DNA of 64,000 nt from Dechloromonas hortensis (GTDB lineage Bacteria > Pseudomonadota > Gammaproteobacteria > Burkholderiales > Rhodocyclaceae): positions 116,718-180,717 of the forward strand of contig NZ_SSSQ01000009.1 of assembly GCF_009469765.1 (NCBI RefSeq), read 5' to 3'. Under the pieces are notes generated by a model, which was not told where the DNA came from, did not search any database, and saw only the letters and a list, made by a program, of their open reading frames with translations. The translations under genes and the position numbers were made by a program. Below are positions 10,179-18,662 of this stretch, one piece after another (the stretch's first letter is position 1; each line of letters begins with the position of its first letter).

Positions 10179-11171
10179 ATGGACGATACAGAGAGACAAA
10201 CCGTACTGGTCATCGATCGCTCTGCAGCCCATCGCACCCTGATTTGCGAATGCTTGGCCCAGCTTCCTGAAATTCGCCCCTTGGGTGCCGCCACCGGTGC
10301 CGAAGCTTTTCGCTTGTACCAGCGCCACGCCCCCAGCATGGTCCTGCTCGACATTGCGCTGCACGACACCGATGGTATCGCCTTGGCCAAGGAAATACGC
10401 AACCTGGAATCGAGCCTCGGTCATTCCGGCCTCGCCAACTGGACCCCCATCATCTTCCTCTCCACCGTTCAGGATGAAGAGCAACTGGCTCAAGGCATCC
10501 TCGCCGGCGGCGACGATTTCCTCTACAAGCCGATTTCGGAAGTTGTCCTACTAGCCAAGGTACGCGCCATGTTGCGCATCGCCGGCATGCAAAAGGCAGT
10601 ACACGAGGCGCACCGCAAACTTAAGGAAACCTCCCTGCTCGACGGGCTGACCAACATTCCAAACCGCCGCCACTTCGACGAAACGCTGGCCATTGAATGG
10701 AAACGCTGCATCCGCCAGGAAAGTCCGTTAAGCATCATCATTGGCGACGTCGATTTCTTCAAGCAATTCAACGATCTCTACGGCCACCAGGCGGGCGACA
10801 CCTGCTTGCGCGCCGTGGCTGGCGCCCTCAACGAATCGCTATTTCGGGTCGAAGATACCGTGGCCCGCTACGGCGGTGAGGAGTTTGCCGCCATCCTGCC
10901 CGGCACGGACAGTCATGGCGCCCTCGCCGTTGCCGAACGCATGCGGCGCTCAGCACGCGAACTGGGAATTCCACACGAACAAGGGGTTGGTGGGCTGGTC
11001 AGCTGCAGCTTTGGCATCGCCACCGGCCTCCCCTCCACCGACCTGGCACCTCACCAGTTGCTACAGGCTGCCGACAGTAAGCTCTACGGCGCCAAACGCG
11101 CCGGGCGCAACCGGGTTGCCCTCGATCTGGACGCCATCTTCGCCTGCCCCCCCCGCCAAAAGCTCAACTAG
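10179..11171 (+). CDS. Response regulator with GGDEF domain (diguanylate cyclase)
   Basis: 330 residues. The N-terminal receiver domain (about 6-130) has Asp13, phospho-acceptor Asp58 (MVLLDIALHDTDG), Ser95 and Lys117 (YKPIS). A GGDEF domain (about 155-315) has an intact active site GGEEF (232-236) and an inhibitory RxxD site RVED (223-226) five residues before it. It should therefore be a phosphorylation-controlled, product-inhibited cyclic-di-GMP synthase of the WspR/PleD type. No partner kinase is adjacent. It borders the exopolysaccharide cluster, and its stop codon overlaps that of the convergent transglycosylase gene (shared CTAG, 11168-11171). Regulation of EPS by c-di-GMP is an inference. 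Confidence 0.93.
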   Translation: MDDTERQTVLVIDRSAAHRTLICECLAQLPEIRPLGAATGAEAFRLYQRHAPSMVLLDIALHDTDGIALAKEIRNLESSLGHSGLANWTPIIFLSTVQDEEQLAQGILAGGDDFLYKPISEVVLLAKVRAMLRIAGMQKAVHEAHRKLKETSLLDGLTNIPNRRHFDETLAIEWKRCIRQESPLSIIIGDVDFFKQFNDLYGHQAGDTCLRAVAGALNESLFRVEDTVARYGGEEFAAILPGTDSHGALAVAERMRRSARELGIPHEQGVGGLVSCSFGIATGLPSTDLAPHQLLQAADSKLYGAKRAGRNRVALDLDAIFACPPRQKLN

Positions 11172-11917
11172 TGGCGGGCCGTATCAATCAGCCGATAGGA
11201 AGCGAGGTCGCCATCGATCAGGCGAACGCCTTCAACATACACCCGCGGCACAGGATTTTCCTGGACGACCTTGCCATAGCTCCGCAGCACTTCCTGAACA
11301 TATCCCCGGGTTTCCGGATAGGGCGGGATTGCATTCCCGAAGCGACGCACCGCCCCTTCCCCCGCGTTATACGCGGCAAGCGCCAAGGACACATTGTCAA
11401 AGCGATCAAGCAGATGGCGAAGGTAAGTCGTCCCCGCCTTCAAATTACTCTCCGGCTGCTCCAAGTCGCTCACCCCAAAGCGGCGGCCGGTCGCCGGCAT
11501 GACCTGCATCAGCCCGACAGCTCCCTTCGGCGAGACAGCCTCCGGCCGATAGGCTGATTCGGCCTTGATCACCGCATGCACCAAGGCCGGATCGAGCCCC
11601 CGAGCGGCGGCATGCCGCTCAATCATCGGCGACAGACCCTGTGCCGCCCCTGATTTCACTTTCGGCGACGACGCATCGGAAACAATCCGGTACTCCGAAC
11701 GCTGAATCTCAAGACGAAAAGGGCTGGCTTCAGGCAATCTCTTTTGAACCGGCATACGCGCCCCCAAAGGCGGCGCCTGCCGAGCATTTTCAAGTGCGGC
11801 CAACGGATGCAAAACGACCTGCACGGCCAGCAGGAAAGCGGCCAGCGATACTTCGCGGCCAATCCGGCTCACCGGGAAAGCCCGCCCCTGGCAGCCACAC
11901 TCAATAAGCACTCGCAT
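11168..11917 (-). CDS. Lytic transglycosylase (SLT family 1) at the end of the eps region
   Basis: 249 residues from the ATG at 11917, which overlaps the epsB stop by 17 bases. A hydrophobic export segment (about residues 20-42) is followed by an SLT domain: VIKAESAYRPEAVSPKGAVGLMQVMPATG with the catalytic Glu in AES, then LALAAYNAGEGAVRRFG and YPETRGYV. These enzymes cut the MurNAc-GlcNAc bond in peptidoglycan with 1,6-anhydro product. Coupling to epsB suggests opening of the wall for the EPS export machine, which is an inference. A longer frame to 12052 exists but overlaps epsB deeply. Confidence 0.88.
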   Translation of the reverse strand: MRVLIECGCQGRAFPVSRIGREVSLAAFLLAVQVVLHPLAALENARQAPPLGARMPVQKRLPEASPFRLEIQRSEYRIVSDASSPKVKSGAAQGLSPMIERHAAARGLDPALVHAVIKAESAYRPEAVSPKGAVGLMQVMPATGRRFGVSDLEQPESNLKAGTTYLRHLLDRFDNVSLALAAYNAGEGAVRRFGNAIPPYPETRGYVQEVLRSYGKVVQENPVPRVYVEGVRLIDGDLASYRLIDTARH

Positions 11918-13322
11918 CCTTGAAGACCAGCAGGACGGTACGCACAATGATGTAGATATCCAGATGCGGCGACCAGTTACGCAGATATTCCAGGTCGTAA
12001 TCAATACGCGCCTGCATCTTGTCCAGCGTTTCCGTTTCGCCACGATAGCCATTGACCTGCGCCCAACCGGTAATACCCGGCTTGACCTTGTGACGCACCA
12101 TGTAGCCCTTGATCAGCTTGCGGTACATCTCGTTGTGGGCAACCGCATGGGGGCGTGGCCCGACAATGCTCATCCGCCCCTGCAAGACGTTGAGGAACTG
12201 CGGCAACTCATCCAGCGAAGTTTTGCGCAGAACCGCACCAACCCGGGTGATCCGTGCATCACCCTTGCGCGCCTGGGGAACATTCGGGCCATCCTCGCAA
12301 ACCGTCATCGAGCGGAATTTGTAGACCATGATCTCCTTGCCATCCAGACCATAGCGCCGCTGCTTGAAGATGATCGGTCCCGGCGAACTCGTTTTGACCA
12401 GCGCGGCCACGACGAGCAGCACCGGAGAAATCAGCAGCAGAATCAGCAGCGAGAGCACAATGTCGCTGACCCGCTTGACGATACCGTTCAGACCGGAGAA
12501 TGGCGTATCGCAAACGGCCACCACCGGCACCCGACCAACTGCATCCATCCGCGCCTGAATCAGGTCAGTGACAAAGATATCCGGGACAAAATAGACCGAT
12601 GCCGTTGTATCGTTCAGCGACTCGAGCAGCGAAAGGATACGGGGCTGCGTCGCCATCGGCAGCGCCAGATAGATGATGTCGATCTCGTTCTCCTTGACGT
12701 AGTTCGCCACGTCAGAGAAGCGACCGATCAGTCGACCATGACCGATATCCAGGCGCTCGATCAAGCGGTCATCAAAGTAACCGTCGAGTTTGATGCCCTG
12801 CATCGGATGTGCGTCGATTTCGCCCGCCAGATGGCGGCCCAGTTCGTTACATCCGACAACCACTGCACGCTTGGGAAAACCACTTGCCGCAAGCACGGCC
12901 GGCGTCACAAAGCGAAATAAAAAATGGCTGAACAGCTGCGCCGTCGGCGCCATCCACAACCAATTGAGCAAGACCTCTTCTGGGAAAAGCGCATAGAGGC
13001 CAGTTGCCAGGCCGAAAAATATCAACAACGCGGCAATGCCCAACCAACTCAGGACAACCTCGCGAATACTGCCCAGCACGCTCTCCTGAATCAGGCTCTT
13101 ACCGGGAAAGGTCAGCGAAAAAACGAGCACGCCAAGCACCGCATAGTGCGCATACTGATCATCGCGAAACCAAAGCATCAGGCCGAACAAGGTGGCAAGC
13201 ACCGACACCGGATCAACGAGCGACTCGAAAAGCCGGAAAAGCGCCCCACCAACACGCTCCATGCCCAAAAATGGACGGTTAGCAGTGACTCCACCAAATC
13301 TGGACGAAGAGAGTATGTTCAT
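11901..13322 (-). CDS. epsB: Undecaprenyl-phosphate glucose (hexose) phosphotransferase, EPS priming enzyme
   Basis: 473 residues from the ATG at 13322 (an ATG at 13355 would add 11 residues; neither has a strong Shine-Dalgarno). Four to five N-terminal transmembrane helices are followed by a nucleotide-binding-like cytoplasmic part (KRAVVVGCNELGRHLA). The C-terminal bacterial sugar transferase domain starts RVSDIVLSLL and has KFRSMTVCEDG, TSLDELPQFLNV and PGITGWAQVNGYRGET. It loads the first sugar phosphate on undecaprenyl phosphate at the inner membrane. The WcaJ-like form usually transfers glucose-1-P. It is divergent from epsA; the CTGCAA palindrome at 13385 lies 63 bases upstream. Confidence 0.9.
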   Translation of the reverse strand: MNILSSSRFGGVTANRPFLGMERVGGALFRLFESLVDPVSVLATLFGLMLWFRDDQYAHYAVLGVLVFSLTFPGKSLIQESVLGSIREVVLSWLGIAALLIFFGLATGLYALFPEEVLLNWLWMAPTAQLFSHFLFRFVTPAVLAASGFPKRAVVVGCNELGRHLAGEIDAHPMQGIKLDGYFDDRLIERLDIGHGRLIGRFSDVANYVKENEIDIIYLALPMATQPRILSLLESLNDTTASVYFVPDIFVTDLIQARMDAVGRVPVVAVCDTPFSGLNGIVKRVSDIVLSLLILLLISPVLLVVAALVKTSSPGPIIFKQRRYGLDGKEIMVYKFRSMTVCEDGPNVPQARKGDARITRVGAVLRKTSLDELPQFLNVLQGRMSIVGPRPHAVAHNEMYRKLIKGYMVRHKVKPGITGWAQVNGYRGETETLDKMQARIDYDLEYLRNWSPHLDIYIIVRTVLLVFKDASAY

Positions 13323-13384
13323 GGAATTAAATAGAAAATATTTCCCGGTTGGCATCAGTTCGATTGTATACCAACTCTAATGTC

Positions 13385-13401
13385 ATGCTGCAAAGCAGCA
13401 T
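13385..13401. promoter_or_regulatory. CTGCAA palindrome in the epsB-epsA divergent promoter region
   Basis: ATGCTGCAAAGCAGCAT is a perfect 7-bp inverted repeat around AAA, preceded by GTC. It is 63 bases upstream of epsB and 88 upstream of epsA. The same motif recurs at 16854-16868 and 16908-16922 near a PEP-CTERM gene. Size and symmetry fit a LuxR-type dimer site, so EpsA is a natural candidate ligand (inference). Confidence 0.5.
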
Positions 13402-13488
13402 TGCGAAACATTGTGAAATATTTAATGCTAAAGAAGAGCGATGAATTGATAATATGCTGACACACTGAAAAGGTAGCAAAAAACACCA

Positions 13489-14292
13489 ATGGCATCGCTC
13501 GACACCGCCTTCGACCCCGATCTTGTCGTCAGAATCATGCGGAACTCCTTGTCCATACAGAGCCATTTTCAACTCCTGCTCTGGCTACAAGGAGACTTCC
13601 AGGAAGCCATCCCACATGATGTTCTTATTTCTTTCAGCGGCGCAATCGGCGGCGAGACATATCACTACGATATCGTTTCTGCGATTCCCGGAATACGTAC
13701 AGCAAAATTGCCGCACAGCAGCATACGTGACTTCAGAGCCGGGGTTCATCAGCACTGGTCGGAAGGTGGCGGCCGAGTAACTTCAGCCTCAATTTCAGAG
13801 GGTTGCGGCAGTAATCTTGATGTTTCAGAGCTACACACTGAATTACGTCAGATGAAACATATTTTATTCCATGCAATTCCTGACACGCGATTCAACGCAG
13901 ATCACCTGTATATCCTGCTGCGGCATGACCAAGGATTTTCGGACCATGAAAGAAAGCTCTTCGAGCTTGTCCTCCCACACGTCGACGCCGCCGTCCGGAA
14001 AATCGATGGTTTACCGGTATTCGAACCCGACCAAGTCGCAGCCCCGACCCTGCTCAACTCTCTGATCAAGGCCGGCCTGACCACTCGTGAACTCGAGATT
14101 CTGGAGTGGGTACGCAGTGGCAAGACCAATATCGAGATCGGCATGATCCTCGACATCAGTTCCTTCACCGTCAAGAACCACCTGCAGCGGATTTACAAGA
14201 AGATAAACGTCAGCAACCGCGCCCAAGCGGTTGGCAAACTAGAAGACATTGCCAGCAATGGGCTTCCTGAAATGGCAAACGATTACAACTGA
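13489..14292 (+). CDS. epsA: LuxR-family transcriptional regulator EpsA of XrtB-type EPS loci
   Basis: 267 residues. The N-terminal part (about 1-190) is a sensor-like domain without a receiver Asp or an obvious autoinducer-domain signature. The C-terminal GerE helix-turn-helix (about 203-260) has LTTRELEILEWVRSGKTN, SSFTVKNHLQRIYKKI and VSNRAQAV. Size and layout match the EpsA regulators found beside exosortase-B exopolysaccharide loci. It is divergent from epsB, with a CTGCAA palindrome between, and convergent with the VanZ gene (16-base gap). It probably controls epsB and possibly PEP-CTERM genes; the effector is unknown. Confidence 0.88.
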   Translation: MASLDTAFDPDLVVRIMRNSLSIQSHFQLLLWLQGDFQEAIPHDVLISFSGAIGGETYHYDIVSAIPGIRTAKLPHSSIRDFRAGVHQHWSEGGGRVTSASISEGCGSNLDVSELHTELRQMKHILFHAIPDTRFNADHLYILLRHDQGFSDHERKLFELVLPHVDAAVRKIDGLPVFEPDQVAAPTLLNSLIKAGLTTRELEILEWVRSGKTNIEIGMILDISSFTVKNHLQRIYKKINVSNRAQAVGKLEDIASNGLPEMANDYN

Positions 14293-14308
14293 AAGCAATC
14301 GCCCTGGC

Positions 14309-14659
14309 TTAGCGGCGGCACCAAACCGCACGTAGGGTAGCTGCGGCAAGAACACTGAGTAGCCCCGCCAGCCAGTCACCAAGCCCAGGCTCACGGCCCG
14401 GCAAAACGAGCTGATGCAACTCATCCGCCGCTGAAATCAGTAGCGGAATACATAGCGCCAGCCATAGCGGCATTACCAGCGCACTGTCCAGCACAAGAAA
14501 CAGGATCGCAAAAGCCACGGCATGGGTCAGCTTGTCGAAAGGCGGCGGAACAATACCCACCGCAAATGGCTGTGCCCCCAGCACAAACAAGGCGGCGACA
14601 CCGAGTATTGCCACCACAAGCCAGAAGCGGCTGCGCACCCAGACAGGATGCGCAGCCAT
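14309..14659 (-). CDS. VanZ-family membrane protein
   Basis: 116 residues from the ATG at 14659, four bases after the manC stop, so coupled. It has about four transmembrane helices and the VanZ-type motifs FDKLTHAVAFAILFL and ISAADELHQLVLPGREPGLGDWLAG. Relatives often sit in exopolysaccharide loci with exosortase genes, but their molecular role is not established. A frame to 14707 exists but runs into manC. Confidence 0.8.
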   Translation of the reverse strand: MAAHPVWVRSRFWLVVAILGVAALFVLGAQPFAVGIVPPPFDKLTHAVAFAILFLVLDSALVMPLWLALCIPLLISAADELHQLVLPGREPGLGDWLAGLLSVLAAATLRAVWCRR

Positions 14660-14663
14660 CGAT

Positions 14664-16106
14664 TTAGCGTCCGTAACGATCTTCGAAGCGAACGATATCG
14701 TCTTCACCCAGATAGCTGCCGGACTGCACCTCGATCATCTCGAGCGGCAATTTTCCAGGATTTTCAAGGCGATGCAGCGTACCAAGTGGAATGTAGGTGG
14801 ATTCGTTTTCCGAAACCAGCAGCGACTCCTCGCCCCGGGTCACCCGCGCCGTACCGGAAACCACGATCCAGTGCTCGGCGCGATGGTGATGCATTTGCAG
14901 CGAGAGACTGGCACCAGGATTCACCACAATGCGCTTGACCTGAAAACGCGGTCCGGCATCGATACTGTCGTAATAGCCCCACGGGCGGTACACCTTCCGA
15001 TGGGCAGCAAATTCGGTGCGCGAATCAGCTTTCAGCCGGCCAACGATGTCCTTGACCTTCTGGATCTGCTTGCGGTCGGCCACCAGCAAGGCATCCGGCG
15101 TTTCAACGACGACCACATCCTTCAAGCCGATACAGGCAATCAGACGACTATCGCCAACCACCAGGGTATCGCTCGTATCCAGTGCCAGCACATCGCCCAT
15201 CAGCACATTTCCGTCGGCATCATGGGCACCTATCTCCCACAGCGCGCTCCACGCCCCGACATCCGACCAGTTTGCTGCCAACGGCACCACGGCGACCTCA
15301 CCGGTGTTTTTTTCCAGGCCGGCCAAGCGCTCCATCACGGCATAGTCGATCGAATCGGACGGGCAAGCTGCAAAAGCCGCCTTGTCCGGACGCAGAAAAT
15401 CGTTATCTTGCTGCCGGCCTTCAAAAGCCTTCAGGCAAGCCGCTGCAATATCGGGACGACATTGCTCCATCTTGCTCAGCCAGGTCGAGGCCTTGATTGC
15501 AAAGATGCCACCGTTCCATAAATACTGACCCGAGGCCAGATATTGCTCAGCAGTCGCCTGATCGGGTTTTTCGACAAACTGCTGTACCAGACGGGCATCT
15601 CCCTCCAACTCGCCGAGGCGGATGTAGCCGTAACCTGTCTCCGGCGCATTCGGTTCGATGCCGAAAGTGACCAGTTTGCCCGCCTCGGCCAATTGGGCAG
15701 CTTTGGCTACAGCTTGGCGGAATGCGTTTTCATCGAGAATGACGTGATCCGCCGGCATCACCAGCATCACCGGATCCTCGCCTCCCGCCTGAGCGGCCAG
15801 CGCCGCCAGCGACAAGGCGGGGGCAGTATTACGGCCACAGGGTTCAAGCACCAGCGGTGCATGCGGTATGCCGACCTGACGCAATTGCTCGGCGATCAGG
15901 AAACGATATTCGTCATTACCAACCAACAAGGGGGTGGCCAGACGATCCCCCGCCCCCAGGGCCATGCCATTCAAGCGCAAGGCGGTGGCCTGCAGCATCG
16001 TGTGCTCACCGGTCAGCTTAAGCAGTTGCTTGGGATACTGCTCGCGGGAAAGCGGCCAGAGCCGGGAACCGGAACCACCGCAAAGAATGACGGGCTGAAG
16101 AATCAT
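14664..16106 (-). CDS. manC: Mannose-1-phosphate guanylyltransferase / mannose-6-phosphate isomerase
   Basis: 480 residues, full length for the bifunctional family. The N-terminal nucleotidyltransferase has the pyrophosphorylase signature GGSGSRLWPLSREQYPKQ and the FVEKP motif. The C-terminal cupin isomerase domain (about 360-480) has NPGASLSLQMHHHRAEHWIV. It supplies GDP-mannose from mannose-6-P/mannose-1-P for the polysaccharide. The next gene is VanZ, in probable operon. About 170 bases upstream hold the terminators of the preceding PEP-CTERM gene, so it needs its own promoter or readthrough. Confidence 0.93.
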   Translation of the reverse strand: MILQPVILCGGSGSRLWPLSREQYPKQLLKLTGEHTMLQATALRLNGMALGAGDRLATPLLVGNDEYRFLIAEQLRQVGIPHAPLVLEPCGRNTAPALSLAALAAQAGGEDPVMLVMPADHVILDENAFRQAVAKAAQLAEAGKLVTFGIEPNAPETGYGYIRLGELEGDARLVQQFVEKPDQATAEQYLASGQYLWNGGIFAIKASTWLSKMEQCRPDIAAACLKAFEGRQQDNDFLRPDKAAFAACPSDSIDYAVMERLAGLEKNTGEVAVVPLAANWSDVGAWSALWEIGAHDADGNVLMGDVLALDTSDTLVVGDSRLIACIGLKDVVVVETPDALLVADRKQIQKVKDIVGRLKADSRTEFAAHRKVYRPWGYYDSIDAGPRFQVKRIVVNPGASLSLQMHHHRAEHWIVVSGTARVTRGEESLLVSENESTYIPLGTLHRLENPGKLPLEMIEVQSGSYLGEDDIVRFEDRYGR

Positions 16107-16203
16107 GATGGAATAAATGCCTGCAAAAATCGAACAATCGCTAGCGTAGCCGAAGGACGCGCAACTGGCACGAGCTAAGGCTTAGCAAATTATAAAAACC
16201 TTA

Positions 16204-16260
16204 CCGATTTCGTGAAAATCGGCACCCGAAAGCAATATAAAAAGCCGCCCGAAGGCGGCT
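16204..16260 (-). terminator. Tandem terminators after the first PEP-CTERM gene
   Basis: On the minus strand, AGCCGCC-TTCG-GGCGGCT (16243-16260) is followed by TTTTATATT. A second stem CCGATTT/AAATCGG (16204-16222) is followed by TAAGGTTTTTATAATTT. The first hairpin has the same GCCGCC-TTCG-GGCGGC core as the terminator after the second PEP-CTERM gene. Confidence 0.85.
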
Positions 16261-16280
16261 GTTTACACAAGAGCACTAAA

Positions 16281-16766
16281 TCAGATGCTCTTCCGACGAC
16301 GACGTGCCACCGCACCAACAATACCAAGGCCAGCCAGGAACATGGCATACGACTCGGGTTCCGGCACCGGTGCCAGATTCCCGTACAGGCTGTACAAACC
16401 ACCACCGGATGGAGCTGCCCCCTTGATGGTCAGCGTATAACTGCCTACGCCGAGGCTGGTTGCACTGAAGGTCGCGGCATTGCCGGTATAGCTGACATTC
16501 AGACCGGGACCGGTCAGTGAAAGCTCGCTGAAATTCAGTGCCTGAACGGTAACGAAACCGAAATCGAGATCCCGGGAGCCGACACCACCGACCAACGATG
16601 ACAGGCTAGTTACATTAAAGGTAAAGCTATCTTCAAAGGTGTTGCTGGAAACCTGGAAGAGACCCGGGGCACCTTGAGGCAGCGCATAGGTGCTGGCATT
16701 GGCAGCACACGCAGCAGTCAGTGCAGTAACTGCAAGCAGCGACTTGAAAGCGACAGGCATTTTCAT
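16281..16766 (-). CDS. PEP-CTERM surface protein with FxDxF-type motif
   Basis: 161 residues from the ATG at 16766 (GAGGGG Shine-Dalgarno). It has a cleavable signal peptide (about residues 1-25, ending AANA), a mature beta-rich part with FEDSF near its start (FxDxF-type), and a C-terminal sorting signal: PVPEPES, a hydrophobic stretch (AMFLAGLGIVGAV) and RRRRKSI. Such proteins are recognised by exosortases and attached at the surface or EPS. Upstream there are a 19-bp dyad and two CTGCAA palindromes; tandem terminators follow. It stands as a single-gene transcription unit within the EPS region. Confidence 0.9.
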   Translation of the reverse strand: MKMPVAFKSLLAVTALTAACAANASTYALPQGAPGLFQVSSNTFEDSFTFNVTSLSSLVGGVGSRDLDFGFVTVQALNFSELSLTGPGLNVSYTGNAATFSATSLGVGSYTLTIKGAAPSGGGLYSLYGNLAPVPEPESYAMFLAGLGIVGAVARRRRKSI

Positions 16767-16824
16767 GGTGGAACCCCTCAAAATAAATTACAGGTTCATA
16801 GTAATGGCATACCCGGAAGGCAAA

Positions 16825-16843
16825 AATAGCCCGAATGGACTAA
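16825..16843. promoter_or_regulatory. PEP-CTERM upstream dyad, site A
   Basis: AATAGCCCGAATGGACTAA, an imperfect inverted repeat, sits with its gene-proximal edge 59 bases from the start codon of the PEP-CTERM gene at 16766. Fifteen of 19 positions are shared with sites at 18663-18681 and 40373-40391 in front of other PEP-CTERM genes. Confidence 0.6.
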
Positions 16844-16853
16844 GCGAAACGTC

Positions 16854-16922
16854 ATACTGCAATGCAGCACAAAAATGCATAATCATTAGCCACAATAGAT
16901 CTACGGGTGCTGCAAAGCAGCA
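16854..16922. promoter_or_regulatory. Two CTGCAA palindromes upstream of a PEP-CTERM gene
   Basis: TACTGCAATGCAGCA (16854-16868, preceded by GTCA as at 13382) and TGCTGCAAAGCAGCA (16908-16922) match the palindrome in the epsB-epsA intergenic region. Their centres are about 54 bases apart. They lie upstream of the dyad at 16825 and just beyond the stop of the pyrophosphorylase gene. Confidence 0.5.
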
Positions 16923-16929
16923 TTAGCAG

Positions 16930-18033
16930 TCAACCCCGGGCATCGCCCCAGCGCAACTTGCAGCGATCATCACCAACGTAAGTCGTCTCGCCAGCCCGAT
17001 CTACGCAATAGCGTGGCGAAACGATCATTTCCGAAAACTCCATACCCTCGCCGATCCGGGTGTACTCGAACAACACGCTACGAATCACCTTGGCTCCCTT
17101 GCGCAGGTGGCTACCATGGCCGATCCAGGCCGGGCCGATCACCGAGCAACCCGGTTCGATCTTGACGCTCGAACCGATATAAACCGGCCCGACGATCTTC
17201 GAGCTATCCCAGTTAATCGACGTATTCGGGCCAACCCAAACGCCCGGCTTGATCTCCTTGCCCGGCATATCCATCTCAGCCACTTCGCCGCGCAGCACGC
17301 GCTGCAGCACCGACCAATAGTCGGTTACCCGACCGATGTCGATCCAGTTGAAAAAGCGGCTCTGGGCGTAAAACGGAAAGCCTTTCTCGGCCAGCAACGG
17401 AAAGAGCTGGCTGCCGATATCGAACTCGACACCGGAGGGCACCAGATCCAACACCTGCGGCTCAAAAATATAGATACCGGTACTGGCCAGATTGGACTTG
17501 GCCTCGGCCGGCTTCGGCTTTTCCTGGAAGGACTCGATCTTGCCATCGTCATCGGCCACCACGATGCCGTAGTTCTGCACCTGCTCGTTCGGCACCTCCA
17601 GCGTCACCACACTGGCCAGCGCGCCCTTGCTGCGGTGTTCGAACAAGGCGGCACCGATATCGAGGTCGATGATTGCATCGCCACAAATGACCAACGTCGT
17701 TTCATCAAAGAAACCGCTGAAGTCCTGAATGGCCTTCATGCCGCCAGCGGAACCCTTGGGCTTGGGAATGATGTCGCCGTGATCGGCCACGCCCTCGTAG
17801 GAATAGCCGATGCTGGCGCCCCAACGACGGCCATCGCCGAAATACTCTTCGATTTTTTTATGGTGATAGGCCACATTGACCATGATCTCGGTAATACCGT
17901 ATCGGACCAGATGTTCGATCAGGTATTCCATGACCGGCTTGCCGAGAATCGGCACCATCGGTTTCGGCCAGTCCTTCGTCAACGGGCGGACCCGCGTCCC
18001 CTGGCCGGCGGCCAGAATCATCCCTTTTGCCAC
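16930..18033 (-). CDS. NDP-sugar pyrophosphorylase with C-terminal left-handed helix
   Basis: 367 residues from a GTG start at 18033, chosen for GGAGTAGG just before it and for the family N terminus AKGMILAAGQGTRVRPLTKDWPKPM. A nucleotidyltransferase domain (about 1-230) is followed by hexapeptide-type repeats (VWVGPNTSI, GPVYIGSSVKIEPGCSVIGPAWIGHGSHL). These enzymes join a sugar-1-phosphate to a nucleotide; here glucose-1-P or mannose-1-P is likely, but the sugar cannot be read from sequence. It starts only 20 bases after the terminator of the upstream PEP-CTERM gene. Confidence 0.88.
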   Translation of the reverse strand: MAKGMILAAGQGTRVRPLTKDWPKPMVPILGKPVMEYLIEHLVRYGITEIMVNVAYHHKKIEEYFGDGRRWGASIGYSYEGVADHGDIIPKPKGSAGGMKAIQDFSGFFDETTLVICGDAIIDLDIGAALFEHRSKGALASVVTLEVPNEQVQNYGIVVADDDGKIESFQEKPKPAEAKSNLASTGIYIFEPQVLDLVPSGVEFDIGSQLFPLLAEKGFPFYAQSRFFNWIDIGRVTDYWSVLQRVLRGEVAEMDMPGKEIKPGVWVGPNTSINWDSSKIVGPVYIGSSVKIEPGCSVIGPAWIGHGSHLRKGAKVIRSVLFEYTRIGEGMEFSEMIVSPRYCVDRAGETTYVGDDRCKLRWGDARG

Positions 18034-18053
18034 AGCCCTACTCCATAACAGCC

Positions 18054-18077
18054 AAAAAAAAGCCGCCCGAAGGCGGC
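18054..18077 (-). terminator. Terminator after the second PEP-CTERM gene, abutting the next start
   Basis: GCCGCC-TTCG-GGCGGC (18062-18077) is followed on the minus strand by eight T's. It ends only 20 bases before the GTG start of the NDP-sugar gene. Confidence 0.88.
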
Positions 18078-18100
18078 ATCCTGCTGCCTGATCCTGAAGA

Positions 18101-18604
18101 TCAGACGTTCTTGCGGCGCTTGGCAATCATGCCAATGATGCCCAGACCAGCCAGGAACATGGCGTAGGTTTCCGGTTCGGGAACCGGGGCCATGCTGACC
18201 GACGGGGTGCCCGAGGTTGCCCAATTGACGCCATTCGGGCCACTCCAAGTACCGATGAAGCTCAACGTGTAAGCTGCACCGGAAGACAGGGAGCTAAAGG
18301 TCTTGACGAAGGAACCCGAGGTCACGCCGGCGATATCACCAGTCACGGCATCACCGAGATTATTCTTGTTGAAAATAATCTGGTTGGTAATGCTGTCGGT
18401 CAGCGTCAGCGAGTACTTGCCATCAACTTCGGTAGACCAGCCCTTTTTGGCATTGGCGGAAATCAGATCTTCCCAGGAGAGCAGGAAGGAAGCAGTGGAG
18501 GAAGTCGCCGTGAAGTTCAGCGTGGCGATATCCTGAAACGATGCCGCCTGAGCAACGCCCGGCAGAGCAGCAGCAAAAGCAAGCGCAAGCAATGTCTTTT
18601 TCAT
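18101..18604 (-). CDS. PEP-CTERM surface protein
   Basis: 167 residues from the ATG at 18604. The signal peptide MKKTLLALAFAAALPGVAQA is followed by a Ser/Thr-rich mature part without known catalytic motifs. The C-terminal sorting signal is PVPEPETYAM, a hydrophobic stretch (LAGLGIIGMIA) and KRRKNV. Exosortase XrtB, encoded at 32.6 kb, is the likely processing enzyme. Dyad site B lies 59 bases upstream of the start, exactly as for the gene at 16281. A strong terminator follows the stop. Confidence 0.9.
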   Translation of the reverse strand: MKKTLLALAFAAALPGVAQAASFQDIATLNFTATSSTASFLLSWEDLISANAKKGWSTEVDGKYSLTLTDSITNQIIFNKNNLGDAVTGDIAGVTSGSFVKTFSSLSSGAAYTLSFIGTWSGPNGVNWATSGTPSVSMAPVPEPETYAMFLAGLGIIGMIAKRRKNV

Positions 18605-18662
18605 GACATACCCATTGGAAGTTAATGACAACGGGAAGGTAACAATAAAGCCCCGGGTGACC

